Origin: JAAYBF01 sp963716445
Lineage (GTDB): Bacteria; Actinomycetota; Thermoleophilia; Solirubrobacterales; Thermoleophilaceae
Length of the DNA: 64,000 bases
Assembly: GCA_963716445.1 (NCBI GenBank)
Contig: OY970313.1
Location: 62,001-126,000 of the forward strand
Reading direction: 5' to 3'
The translations under genes and the position numbers were made by a program. Of the stretch, positions 1 to 8,139 are shown piece after piece (the stretch's first letter is position 1; each line of letters starts with the position of its first letter). The notes beneath the pieces are model-generated. The model was not told the DNA's origin. It searched no databases and saw only the letters and a program-made list of their open reading frames with translations.

Positions 1-631
1 GGTCGCCGCTGATCGTTCGGCCGTTCCAGACCCCGCCACGCATCTCGTCGCCGCGGAAGCGATCGACGATCCGCGGCGGCCCGTCGTCGGTGCGCCAGAC
101 GCGGAACTCGGGGTGCGGCGTGCGCGGGCCGCGGTAGCGCAGACGGACCGCGACGCGCCTGCCGTTCGACGGGTCGACCACCCCCGGCGTCGCCGACTCG
201 AGCTGCACCGCGGGCGAGCTCGTGTCGACGACGACCTTCTTGAACGAGTCGAGCCGCCGGCCCTCCTTGCGTCGCAGCACGCGCATCCGGTACGTCCCGT
301 CGGACACGACGTTCCCGTCGTCGTCGTGGCCGTCCCAGCGGAAGCGGTGACGGGTGTCGCCGGCGAGCCGTCGGTCGTCGACGATCTCGCGTACCTCGTT
401 GCCGTCGGAGTCGATGATCGAGAACGACACCTCGGCCGGCTCGGAGAGGTCGAAGCCGACTCGCGAGCGGTCCTGCACGCCGTCCCCGTTCGGCGAGATC
501 GCCAACGGGGCGACCGCGAAGCGCAGCACGACCGGCATCTCGGTCTTCAGCACCTGCGTGACCACGAACGCGCCGGCGGTGGCGAGCACGAGCACGGCGA
601 AGACCACGCGGACCAGGCGGCTCGACTCCAC
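1..631 (-). CDS. Membrane-anchored FlgD Ig-like domain protein (3' part outside window)
   Basis: This gene reads leftward and runs off the window, so only the first 210 or so residues are seen. From the GTG start there is a short Arg-containing N-terminus and one hydrophobic segment at about residues 6-24, then an extracytoplasmic region. Residues about 38-110 look like a FlgD Ig-like domain, with the typical SPNGDGVQD entry and a DGTYRMRV strand. A second similar module seems to follow. In other bacteria this fold occurs in surface proteins and does not by itself mean a flagellum. The GTG start is supported by a TAGCGT hexamer eight bases upstream (640-645). The gene is divergent from the glycosyltransferase at 730. 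The precise role is unknown. Confidence 0.6.
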   Translation of the reverse strand, partial: MESSRLVRVVFAVLVLATAGAFVVTQVLKTEMPVVLRFAVAPLAISPNGDGVQDRSRVGFDLSEPAEVSFSIIDSDGNEVREIVDDRRLAGDTRHRFRWDGHDDDGNVVSDGTYRMRVLRRKEGRRLDSFKKVVVDTSSPAVQLESATPGVVDPSNGRRVAVRLRYRGPRTPHPEFRVWRTDDGPPRIVDRFRGDEMRGGVWNGRTISGD

Positions 632-729
632 GCGGCGGAACGCTATTCGAGGGGGCGTGGCGCTGCGGGCCGCGCAGGCGTGCTTGCGCGCGCGGCGGGG
701 CGCGCTCGCAGCGGCGACAATGCCGCCCG

Positions 730-1845
730 ATGCGCGTTCGGCTCGTCGACCCACCGGCCTACACGCCGCCGTACGACCACTCGCTCGCCGCCGCGCTGAC
801 CCGCGCCGGCGCCGACGTCGAGCTGTCGACGAGCCGGCCGACCTACGGCGCGCCGGGGACGGCCGGCTTCGCCGTGCGCGAGGACTTCTACCGCCGCGCG
901 ATGGCGCGCGACCGCTCGCTGGCGGCGCGCCGCGCGCTGCGACTCGCCGAGCACCTGCCGGACATGCTGCGCCACCGGCGCGCGGCCGGGCGCGACGCCG
1001 ACGTCGTCCACTACCAGTGGCTGACGCTCGAGGCGATCGACGCCTTCCTGCTCGCGCGCGGGGCGCCGCGCGTCTTCACGTCGCACAACGTGCTGCGGCG
1101 CGGCGCGGGCCGGCTGCGCGAGCAGGGCGCCCGCCGGGTCGTGGCGCACAGCGACGCGATCGTCGTCCACACCCGCGACGGCGCACGTGAGATCGTCGAC
1201 CGCTACGGGGCCGACCCGGCGCGCGTTCGCACGATTCCCCACGGCGCGTTCGACTACCTCGCCCGGCAATCGCACGAGCAGCCGCTCCCGCCCGACCTGG
1301 CGGCGGTCGAGCGGCAGGTGATCCTGTCCTTCGGCGTGCTGCGGCCGTACAAGGGGATCGACGTGCTGATCGAGGCGTTCCGGGAGATCGACGGCGCCGA
1401 GCTGTGGATCGTCGGGCGGCCCTGGATGGACGTCGAGCCCCTGCGCTCGGCGGCCGCCCGCTGCGACGGCGCGGTGCGCTTCGTCGACCGCTTCGTCTCC
1501 GAGGCCGAGCTGCCGGCCTACTTCCGCCGCGCCGACGTCGTGGCGCTGCCGTACCGCACGATCGACCAGTCGGGCGTGCTCTACACGGCGCTCGCCTTCG
1601 GCAAGGCGATCGTCGCCTCGGAGATCGGCGGCTTCGGCGAGGTCGCCGCCGAGCACGGCGCCGTGCGACCGTCGCCGGCCGGCGACGCCGGCGCGTTGCG
1701 CGCCGCGCTGTCCGACCTGCTGGACGATCCCGTCGCCCGCCGCGAGCAGGAGGCGCGCGCGCGCGACGCCGCCGCGGGCCCCTACTCCTGGGAGGAGGCC
1801 GCGCGCCTTACGCTGGCGCTCTACGAGGAGCTGGTACCGCGATGA
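730..1845 (+). CDS. GT4-family glycosyltransferase
   Basis: The 371-residue product has the two-domain GT-B layout of family 4 glycosyltransferases. The N-terminal half opens with a short beta strand and a PPYDHSLAAAL loop. The C-terminal half (about residues 190-350) holds the nucleotide-sugar site, with a FGVLRPYKGID element and a QSGVLYTALAFGKAIVASE helix where the acidic E-x7-E region normally lies. It most likely transfers a sugar from a nucleotide donor to a growing surface glycan at the cytoplasmic face. Donor and acceptor cannot be read from sequence. The ATG overlaps nothing upstream and has GACAAT eight bases before it. The stop overlaps the next gene as ATGA, so the two are probably co-translated. 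Confidence 0.85.
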   Translation: MRVRLVDPPAYTPPYDHSLAAALTRAGADVELSTSRPTYGAPGTAGFAVREDFYRRAMARDRSLAARRALRLAEHLPDMLRHRRAAGRDADVVHYQWLTLEAIDAFLLARGAPRVFTSHNVLRRGAGRLREQGARRVVAHSDAIVVHTRDGAREIVDRYGADPARVRTIPHGAFDYLARQSHEQPLPPDLAAVERQVILSFGVLRPYKGIDVLIEAFREIDGAELWIVGRPWMDVEPLRSAAARCDGAVRFVDRFVSEAELPAYFRRADVVALPYRTIDQSGVLYTALAFGKAIVASEIGGFGEVAAEHGAVRPSPAGDAGALRAALSDLLDDPVARREQEARARDAAAGPYSWEEAARLTLALYEELVPR

Positions 1846-2645
1846 GGTGCGTCTACATGGGCAAGCACAAGCGGTCGGTCGTCGCCGGCCTCGAGCATCT
1901 GCTGGCGACCGGCTGGCAGGTAGCGGCGGTCGTCGCGCCACCGCCCGACGACCGCGCGGCGCCGGAGCAGCGGCTCGACCTGGCGGCCGAGCGCGCGGGC
2001 CTGACGCTGGCGTCGGACGAGGACCTCTACGCCGCGATCGCGGATCCGGCCGCGGCGAAGGTCGACCTCGCGAGCGTCGACGCCGTGCTCTCGTTCCTCT
2101 TCTGGAGCCGGATCCGCCCGCCGCTGATCGAGCTTGGCCGGGCCGGCTGCCTGAACTTCCATCCCGCGCCGCTGCCGGAGATGCGGGGCGTCGGCGGCTA
2201 CAACGTCGCGATCCTCGAGGACTGGCCCGAATGGGGCGTCTCCGCGCACTACGTCGACGAGGCGTTCGACAGCGGCGATCTCGTCCGCGTCGACCGCTTC
2301 CCGATCGACCGCGATCGCGAGACCGCGCTGTCGCTCGACGTCCGCAGCCAGCGGCGACTGCTCGAGGTCTTCCGCTGGACCGTCGACCGCCTGTCCGCCG
2401 GCGAGCCGCTGCCGCGGACTCCGCAGGGCGAGGGTCGCTACGTCACGCGTGACGAGTTCGAGTCGCTGCGCGTCGTCCGCGCCGGCGATCCGCCCGACCT
2501 GACGGCCCGCCGCATCAGGGCCTTCTGGTACCCGCCTCACGACGGCGCGACGCTCGAGGTCGACGGCCAGACGGTCACGCTCGTGGACCGTGCGCTGCTC
2601 GCCGAGGTGGCCGCGGCCTACCGCGACGCCGGCGTGCGGCCGTAG
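1842..2645 (+). CDS. Formyltransferase-fold protein, probable sugar N-formyltransferase
   Basis: The 267-residue protein matches the formyl_trans_N fold shared by Fmt, PurN and sugar N-formyltransferases. The conserved active-site block is visible near residue 105 (NFHPAPLPEMRG, the N-x-HPxxLPxxxG type), followed by SAHYVDEAFDSGDLV, which carries the invariant catalytic Asp. The usual reaction moves a formyl group from N10-formyltetrahydrofolate to an amine. The C-terminal tRNA-binding domain of Fmt is absent and the partners are sugar genes, so I infer formylation of a nucleotide-linked amino sugar rather than Met-tRNA. It overlaps the upstream glycosyltransferase by four bases. The convergent LytR_C gene ends six bases downstream. 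Confidence 0.8.
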   Translation: MRCVYMGKHKRSVVAGLEHLLATGWQVAAVVAPPPDDRAAPEQRLDLAAERAGLTLASDEDLYAAIADPAAAKVDLASVDAVLSFLFWSRIRPPLIELGRAGCLNFHPAPLPEMRGVGGYNVAILEDWPEWGVSAHYVDEAFDSGDLVRVDRFPIDRDRETALSLDVRSQRRLLEVFRWTVDRLSAGEPLPRTPQGEGRYVTRDEFESLRVVRAGDPPDLTARRIRAFWYPPHDGATLEVDGQTVTLVDRALLAEVAAAYRDAGVRP

Positions 2646-2651
2646 CCGGCG

Positions 2652-4013
2652 CTACTGGCTCTGGTCCGCGCCCGCGACGACGACCACGGTCGCGTCGCCG
2701 GCCAGCGACTGGCTGTCGGCGTCGATCGCCTCGCGCTGGGAGATGTCGAGCCGCCGCCCGATGTCGGCGGCCTCGCGCTCGGCGCCGGGCGCGTAGAGCA
2801 CGACGGACTCCGCGCGCTCCTGGTCGAAGTTGTTCGTCACGGTGCCGAGCCGGAAGCCCTCGCCGGCGATCTTGTCGCCGACCGTCGCGGCCAGTCCCGG
2901 GACGGTCGTGCCGTTGAGCACCGCGACGGTGACCTGCGACGGATCGATCGCCGTTCCCTGGGCGCCGCCGCGAGCGCGGTCGTCGGGGTCGCTCGACGAT
3001 AGGCCGCTGTCTCCCGGCGCGCCCGAGTCGTCGCCGACGAGCTGCAGCACGCCGAACGCCGCCACGGCGAGCACGGCCGCGGCGGCCAGCGTCAGCAGCA
3101 GGGCCCGGCGACCGCCCGAGTGGGACTTCGGCGCGTCGTCGGCCTGCGCGCGGGTCTCGCCGTATGGAGGAAGGATCGGCTCGCGCTCGCTCCTGTAGCG
3201 GGCGGCCGGGGTCGGAGCGGGAGCCCCGCGGCGGGGGAACGGCCGTGGCGGCTGGGGCGGGCGAGCCGCGGTCGCCGCCGGGGTGACGGGGACGACGTCG
3301 CGCGCGTCGTCGAGGTCGATGTCGGAGTGCTCGTCCTCCGGGCTCCACTCGCCGGTCTCAGGACCCTCGTCGCTGTCCGGGCTCTCGTCGCCGGCCTGAG
3401 GAGCGTCTTCGTCCTGCTCGGGACTCCACTCGCCGGTCTCGGAGGTCTCTGCGTCCTGCTCCGGGCTCCACTCGCCCGTGTCGGGCGGACCGTCCACGGC
3501 CTCGTCGGCGCTCGCCGGCGCGGGCGCCGCGTCCGCCGCGGTGGAGTCGGCTCCCCCCTCGGACGCCGCGCTGTCGCCGGCGTCGGCGTCGGCGTCTGGC
3601 TCGGGCGGCGGATGCACCACCGTGTCCATCGCGGTGACGTCCTCGTCGCCCGCCTCGTCGGACTCGGGCGGGACGCCTCCGGCGGCCGGCGTCGCCGGAG
3701 CCGGGGCCCTGGCCACGGCCGGCGCGGCGCCGGTCGCGGCCGCCTGGGCCGCGGCCGGGCTCAGCGGGCCGGGCTGGGCGCCCGGAGGGCGCGGCACCGG
3801 CGGCGGCGTCCCGCCCGGGACCGGACGGGGCATCGGCCGCGCCACGACACGCCGCGGCTCGGCGGGCTGCGGCGCTCGCTCGGGCGCGCGACCGGCCCAT
3901 TCGCGCAGGCGCTTGACGTCACGCGCCTGCGAGAAGTAGAGCGCGGAGAGCACCGCCAGCCCGAGTACGGCCGCGAAGCCCGCGTAGGAGCCGATCTCTT
4001 GGATGATCTCCAT
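2652..4013 (-). CDS. LytR_C-domain membrane protein with acidic repeats
   Basis: This 453-residue protein has an N-terminal membrane helix (about residues 8-26), a long Pro/Ala/acidic region, a second membrane helix near 302-324, and a C-terminal LytR_C-type domain (about 355-450, starting VTVAVLNGT). LytR_C occurs at the ends of LCP cell-wall ligases and as stand-alone proteins; its exact role is unsettled. The catalytic LCP domain is not present. Residues about 178-227 contain three copies of TGEWSPE separated by acidic linkers, a tandem repeat. The start ATG follows CCTCC and a TACAGT hexamer 13 bases upstream, so it may have its own promoter. It sits 32 bases after the nucleotide-sugar dehydratase in the same direction. 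Confidence 0.75.
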   Translation of the reverse strand: MEIIQEIGSYAGFAAVLGLAVLSALYFSQARDVKRLREWAGRAPERAPQPAEPRRVVARPMPRPVPGGTPPPVPRPPGAQPGPLSPAAAQAAATGAAPAVARAPAPATPAAGGVPPESDEAGDEDVTAMDTVVHPPPEPDADADAGDSAASEGGADSTAADAAPAPASADEAVDGPPDTGEWSPEQDAETSETGEWSPEQDEDAPQAGDESPDSDEGPETGEWSPEDEHSDIDLDDARDVVPVTPAATAARPPQPPRPFPRRGAPAPTPAARYRSEREPILPPYGETRAQADDAPKSHSGGRRALLLTLAAAAVLAVAAFGVLQLVGDDSGAPGDSGLSSSDPDDRARGGAQGTAIDPSQVTVAVLNGTTVPGLAATVGDKIAGEGFRLGTVTNNFDQERAESVVLYAPGAEREAADIGRRLDISQREAIDADSQSLAGDATVVVVAGADQSQ

Positions 4014-4045
4014 GGAGGGTTCGTGAACTGTAGTGCCGTGGGGCG

Positions 4046-5941
4046 CTAGCCCTCGGCGAGCTCTCGGCTCTCCGCCGGCATGGCCGCCAGCGCTCGCTCC
4101 GCCGACAGCTCCGCCACCGCGCTCGCGAGGGCGGCCGCGTCGCCGTTGTAGACGAGCTCCTCGATCCGCGCGAACGCGCCCTCGACCCACTCCGGCTCGA
4201 GCCGTGGACGGACCGCCGCGACGATCTTCTCGGCCGGCGTCGGCTGCGGGCGCTCGCCGGGATCGAAGAGCTCCTCGTGCAGCTTCTCCCCCGGGCGTCG
4301 CCCGACTACCTCGATCGCGATGTCGACGTCCGGCTCCTTGCCGGAGAGCCGGATCATGTTGCGCGCGAGGTCGACGATCTTCACCGGATCGCCCATCTCG
4401 AGCACGAAGACCTGGCTGCCGGTGGTCAGGTCGCCCGAGCGGATGATCAGCTGGACCGCCTCGGGGATCGTCATGAAGTAGCGCGTCATCGCGGCGTCGG
4501 TTACCGTCACCGGCCCGCCGGCCGCGATCTGGCGGCGGAAGATCGGCACCACCGACCCCGACGAGCCGAGCACGTTGCCGAAGCGCACGGCCGCGTAGCG
4601 GGTGGCGGGGTAGCGGTTCTGCGCGGCCTCGATCGCCCACTCGGCGAGCGCCTTCGAGGCCCCCATGACCGTCGCGGGGGTGACCGCCTTGTCGGTCGAG
4701 ACGAGGATGAACCGCTCCACCCCGGCCTCGCCGGCCGCCGCGGCGACGATCCGCGTCGCGACGGCGTTGTTGCGCACCGCCTCGACGGGGTTCTCCTCCA
4801 TCAGCGGCACGTGCTTGTAGGCGGCGGCGTGGAAGACGACCGACGGTCGCTCCTCCTGGAGCAGCTCGCCCATCCGCGTGGCGTCCTTGCAGTCGGCGAG
4901 GACCGCGACGAGGTTGCCGAAGTGGCGCTCGTCCTCGAGCTCGCGGCGGATCTCGAAGAGGCTGTTCTCGGCGTGGTCGACGAGCACCATCCGCTTCGGC
5001 TTGACGCGCGCGATCTGGCGGCAGAGCTCGGAGCCGATCGAGCCGCCGGCCCCGGTGACCAGCACCACCCTGCCCGACAGGTAGGCACCGACGCGGTCGA
5101 CCTCGACGCGCACCGGCTCGCGCCCGAGCACGTCCTCGACCTGGACCTCGCGCACCTGGCGCAGCAGGTTCGAGCCGTGCGAGAGCAGCTCGAAGGTGGT
5201 CGGCAGCGTGCGCACCGGGATGTCGCGCTCGCGGCAGGCGGTCACGACCTTCTGGCGCAGCAGGCCCGGCGCCGACGGGATCGCGATCAGCACCTCGTCG
5301 GGCTTGGTGTCGTCGAGCACGCGCGGCAGGTCGTCGGTCCTGCCGTGCACGCGGTGGCCGGAGATCGTCATCCCCTGCTTGCGCGGGTCGTCGTCGACGA
5401 AGCCGATCACGGCCGTCGACAGCTCGGGGTTGCGGCGCAGCTCCATCGCGACCTGCTGACCGCCGTTGCCGGCGCCGACGACCAGCACCTCACGCGAAGC
5501 GCGCTGGACGAGCGGACCGCGCAGCGGACGCTCGACGAGCGCGCGCACGAGGAAGCGGGCGCCGCCGACGAGCGCGAGCGTGAGCAGGAAGTCGAGCGCG
5601 ATCACCCCGCGCGGCGGGTCGACGTCGCCGGGCGAGAAGAGGAAGCTGAGGCCGATCAGCGCGAAGCTCGAGACGACGACAGCCTTGACGATCGACTCGA
5701 AGTCCGCCTGGTCGACGAAGCGCCAGAGCTTGGAGTAGAGGCCGAAGGCGGCGAACAGCGCCAGCTTGATCGCCACCACGAAGACGATCGTGTCGACGAG
5801 CAGCTCGTCGTAGCGGTCGGGCACGCCCTCGTCGAAGCGCAGGACGTAGGCCAGGTAGTAGGCGAGCGCGACCAGGCCGGCGTCGACCGTCACCTGGCCG
5901 ATGCGCCGCACGCCGACCGAGGATGTGATCCGGGAGGTCAT
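4046..5941 (-). CDS. Membrane nucleotide-sugar 4,6-dehydratase (CapD/WbpM/PglF-like)
   Basis: The 631-residue size and layout fit the large WbpM/PglF/CapD class: four or so N-terminal membrane helices (first 130 residues), a CoA-binding-like Rossmann domain (VLVVGAGNGGQQV), then a C-terminal SDR domain with a TGAGGSIGSELCRQI nucleotide loop. The catalytic stretch reads VSTDKAVTPATVMGASK, with Met in place of the usual SDR Tyr, as is typical for these inner-membrane dehydratases. The known reaction converts UDP-GlcNAc to a 4-keto-6-deoxy sugar, the first step to diamino- and amino-deoxysugars. Its ATGA overlap with the upstream DUF354 gene and the nearby DegT aminotransferase support this pathway. 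The substrate is inferred. Confidence 0.87.
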   Translation of the reverse strand: MTSRITSSVGVRRIGQVTVDAGLVALAYYLAYVLRFDEGVPDRYDELLVDTIVFVVAIKLALFAAFGLYSKLWRFVDQADFESIVKAVVVSSFALIGLSFLFSPGDVDPPRGVIALDFLLTLALVGGARFLVRALVERPLRGPLVQRASREVLVVGAGNGGQQVAMELRRNPELSTAVIGFVDDDPRKQGMTISGHRVHGRTDDLPRVLDDTKPDEVLIAIPSAPGLLRQKVVTACRERDIPVRTLPTTFELLSHGSNLLRQVREVQVEDVLGREPVRVEVDRVGAYLSGRVVLVTGAGGSIGSELCRQIARVKPKRMVLVDHAENSLFEIRRELEDERHFGNLVAVLADCKDATRMGELLQEERPSVVFHAAAYKHVPLMEENPVEAVRNNAVATRIVAAAAGEAGVERFILVSTDKAVTPATVMGASKALAEWAIEAAQNRYPATRYAAVRFGNVLGSSGSVVPIFRRQIAAGGPVTVTDAAMTRYFMTIPEAVQLIIRSGDLTTGSQVFVLEMGDPVKIVDLARNMIRLSGKEPDVDIAIEVVGRRPGEKLHEELFDPGERPQPTPAEKIVAAVRPRLEPEWVEGAFARIEELVYNGDAAALASAVAELSAERALAAMPAESRELAEG

Positions 5942-6948
5942 CGGGGGGACTGTCGATGGACGGCGGTGAGCAGCATCTGCACCAGATCGCGGGGGTCTCG
6001 CCGGACGCGCTCCTGGGCGGTCCCGGTGCGCTTCTCCACCAGCACGCGCTCTGGGTCGTCGAGCCTGCGCAGCCGCCCCGCTCGGAGCAGTCCCTCGTCG
6101 ACGGCGCCGAGCCGTCCCTCGAAGGTGGTGAAGACCGGCGTTCCCAACGCCACGGCCTCGCGGTTCATGGTACCGCCGCCCGAGATGACGAGGTCGGCGA
6201 ATGCGATCAGGCTCTGCGCGTCGATCGCGTGCTCGGGCAGGACCAGGCCGCCGATCGTCGCGACCTCCTCGCGCTGGCGGGCGGTGCGCGGCAGCACGAC
6301 GGTCTGCGCCCGCTCCCGCAGGCGATCCAGGACGCGCGGGAAGACCGAGCTCTCGTGGCGGTGGTACAGCGACGCGTCGGGCGGGGTGCGCACGACGGCG
6401 ATCGGCTCGGCGGGGTCGAGCCCCAGCTCGCCGAGGACGCCGGCGTCGGGCTCGAAGTCCGAGAGGTAGTACTCCTCCTTCAGCCCGGCGTAGCGCCGCA
6501 GCTTGCCGCGCGCTCCGTAGCGGTCGAGCCGCTCCGCCGGGATCGCGTCCGGCACCACCACCGCCTTCGCGAGCCGGCAGTTGACGTTGTGCTGGACGGT
6601 CGCCCACTCGTAGTCGAAGGCCGTCGCGGAGGGGATCCGCAGCAGCTTCGCGGCGACCGTCACGTCGTTCGACGCATGCCCGATCGCGACGTCGAAGCCG
6701 CGCCCGCGGGCCCAGCGGGCGAGCGCGAGGCTCCGGCCGGCGAGCCGCGCCGCCTTGCGCGTCAGCCGGTCGCCGGCGTGGCTGCCGATCGCCGTGTGCT
6801 CGACCCCGTGCCGATCGCAGAGCTCGAGCGTCTGGGCGAAGTCGCGCGCCGTCACCTCGACCTCGTGCCCGTCCGCCCGCATCGCGGCGATCAGCGGCCG
6901 CATCACGAGGACGTGCGGGCTGTTCGTCAGGTCGATCCAGACGCGCAT
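5938..6948 (-). CDS. DUF354 family protein (GT-B-like)
   Basis: The 336-residue protein starts MRVWIDLTNSPHV, the hallmark of DUF354. It has two Rossmann-like halves resembling UDP-GlcNAc 2-epimerase and MurG-type glycosyltransferases. A conserved block near the C-terminus (ISGGGTMNREAVALGTPVF) corresponds to the nucleotide-sugar loop of GT-B enzymes. The biochemical activity of the family is not established to my knowledge. Its position between a DegT aminotransferase and a nucleotide-sugar dehydratase, with an ATGA overlap onto the latter, points to surface glycan assembly. GAATAG lies seven bases before the ATG. Confidence 0.8.
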   Translation of the reverse strand: MRVWIDLTNSPHVLVMRPLIAAMRADGHEVEVTARDFAQTLELCDRHGVEHTAIGSHAGDRLTRKAARLAGRSLALARWARGRGFDVAIGHASNDVTVAAKLLRIPSATAFDYEWATVQHNVNCRLAKAVVVPDAIPAERLDRYGARGKLRRYAGLKEEYYLSDFEPDAGVLGELGLDPAEPIAVVRTPPDASLYHRHESSVFPRVLDRLRERAQTVVLPRTARQREEVATIGGLVLPEHAIDAQSLIAFADLVISGGGTMNREAVALGTPVFTTFEGRLGAVDEGLLRAGRLRRLDDPERVLVEKRTGTAQERVRRDPRDLVQMLLTAVHRQSPR

Positions 6949-7029
6949 CCGGCCACTATTCTCGGGCGAACGGACACTTGCGCACGCCCTGGTGGGCGCA
7001 ACCGTCCATCGGAGGCCGGGGGCGGCGGC

Positions 7030-8112
7030 TCAACCGTCGAAGGCCGCGACCGCCGCGACGACCTCGCGGACGGCGTCCTCGGAGAGCAGCGGCCCCATCG
7101 GCAGCGCGAGGTGCGTTCGCGCGGCCTCGTCGGTGCCCGGCAGCGCCGGCCCGGCGCCGGCGTAGCGCGCGGTGGCCGGCTGGCGGTGGACCGGCGTGCG
7201 GTAGTAGCCGCGGGCGCCGATCCGGCTCTGGCCGAGCGCCGCGGCGAGCTCGTCCGGCGACTCGTGACGGACGACGTAGAGGTGGTGGACGTGCTCGGCT
7301 CCGTCGACCGTCGACGGCAGCTCCACGTGCTCGCCGAGGCCATGCCGCCGGTAGGCCTCCGCTGCCGCCCGGCGCGCCGCGTTCCAGCCGTCGAGCTCCG
7401 GCAGCAGCACGCGCAACGCGGCGGCCTGCAGCTCGTCGAGGCGCGAGTTGTAGCCGACGTCGACGAACGTCTGCTTGTCGTCGGAGCCGTGGAAGCGCAG
7501 CCGCCGCGCGGCGCGCGCGACGTCGTCGTCGTCGGTCGCCACCGCGCCGCCGTCGCCGAGGCAGGGCAGGTTCTTCGACGGGAAGAAGGAGAACGTCGCG
7601 GCGTCGCCGAGCGCCCCGGCGCGCTCGCCGTGCAGGCGGGCGCCGGTCGCCTGCGCCGCGTCCTCGAGCAGCGGCAGTCCGAGCTCGCGCAGCTCGGCCA
7701 TCGGCGCGACGTTGCCGAACAGGTGGACCGCGACGATCGCCTTGGTGCGCGGCGTGATCGCCGCCTTGGCGGTCTCGGCCGTCATGCAGAAGGTGCGCGG
7801 ATCGACGTCGCAGTAGACGGGCGTGGCGCCCGCCGAGATCGTCGCCTCGACGGTCGCGTAGAAGGTGAACGAGGGACAGACGACCTCGTCGCCGGGACCG
7901 ACCCCGAGCGCGCGCAGGGCGATCGTGATCGCGTCGGTGCCGTTGCCGACGCCGACGCAGTGACGGACCTCGAGATAGCGCGCGAGCTCCTCCTCGAACG
8001 CCTCCACCTCCGGCCCGAGGATGTAGCGCCCGCCGGCCACCACCTCGGCGAGCCGCTCGGTCAGGCGGGGCAGGTGCCGATCGAGGCTTGTCGCAAAGAG
8101 GGGAACGGCCAC
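7030..8112 (-). CDS. DegT/DnrJ/EryC1/StrS sugar aminotransferase
   Basis: The 360-residue enzyme is a PLP-dependent fold-type I sugar aminotransferase. The Schiff-base lysine is Lys180 in FFPSKNLPCLGDGG. Other family marks are VGNGTDAITIALRALG (cofactor phosphate), DAAQATGA and FHGSDDKQTF. Family members transaminate 3- or 4-keto nucleotide sugars, usually with glutamate as amino donor. With the dehydratase at 4046-5941 and the formyltransferase at 1842-2645 it would give an N-formylated amino-deoxysugar. The GTG start gives the expected N-terminus (VAVPLF); longer in-frame extensions add no conserved residues. The promoter region is shared with the divergent DedA gene. Confidence 0.9.
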   Translation of the reverse strand: MAVPLFATSLDRHLPRLTERLAEVVAGGRYILGPEVEAFEEELARYLEVRHCVGVGNGTDAITIALRALGVGPGDEVVCPSFTFYATVEATISAGATPVYCDVDPRTFCMTAETAKAAITPRTKAIVAVHLFGNVAPMAELRELGLPLLEDAAQATGARLHGERAGALGDAATFSFFPSKNLPCLGDGGAVATDDDDVARAARRLRFHGSDDKQTFVDVGYNSRLDELQAAALRVLLPELDGWNAARRAAAEAYRRHGLGEHVELPSTVDGAEHVHHLYVVRHESPDELAAALGQSRIGARGYYRTPVHRQPATARYAGAGPALPGTDEAARTHLALPMGPLLSEDAVREVVAAVAAFDG

Positions 8113-8139
8113 GAAGCCCGCTAGCCTACTCCGCTCCCA

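Noticed and set aside
5938..6948. Calling the DUF354 gene wecB (UDP-GlcNAc 2-epimerase)
   Set aside because: The fold is similar, but the N-terminal signature is that of DUF354 and the catalytic residues of WecB cannot be matched with confidence.
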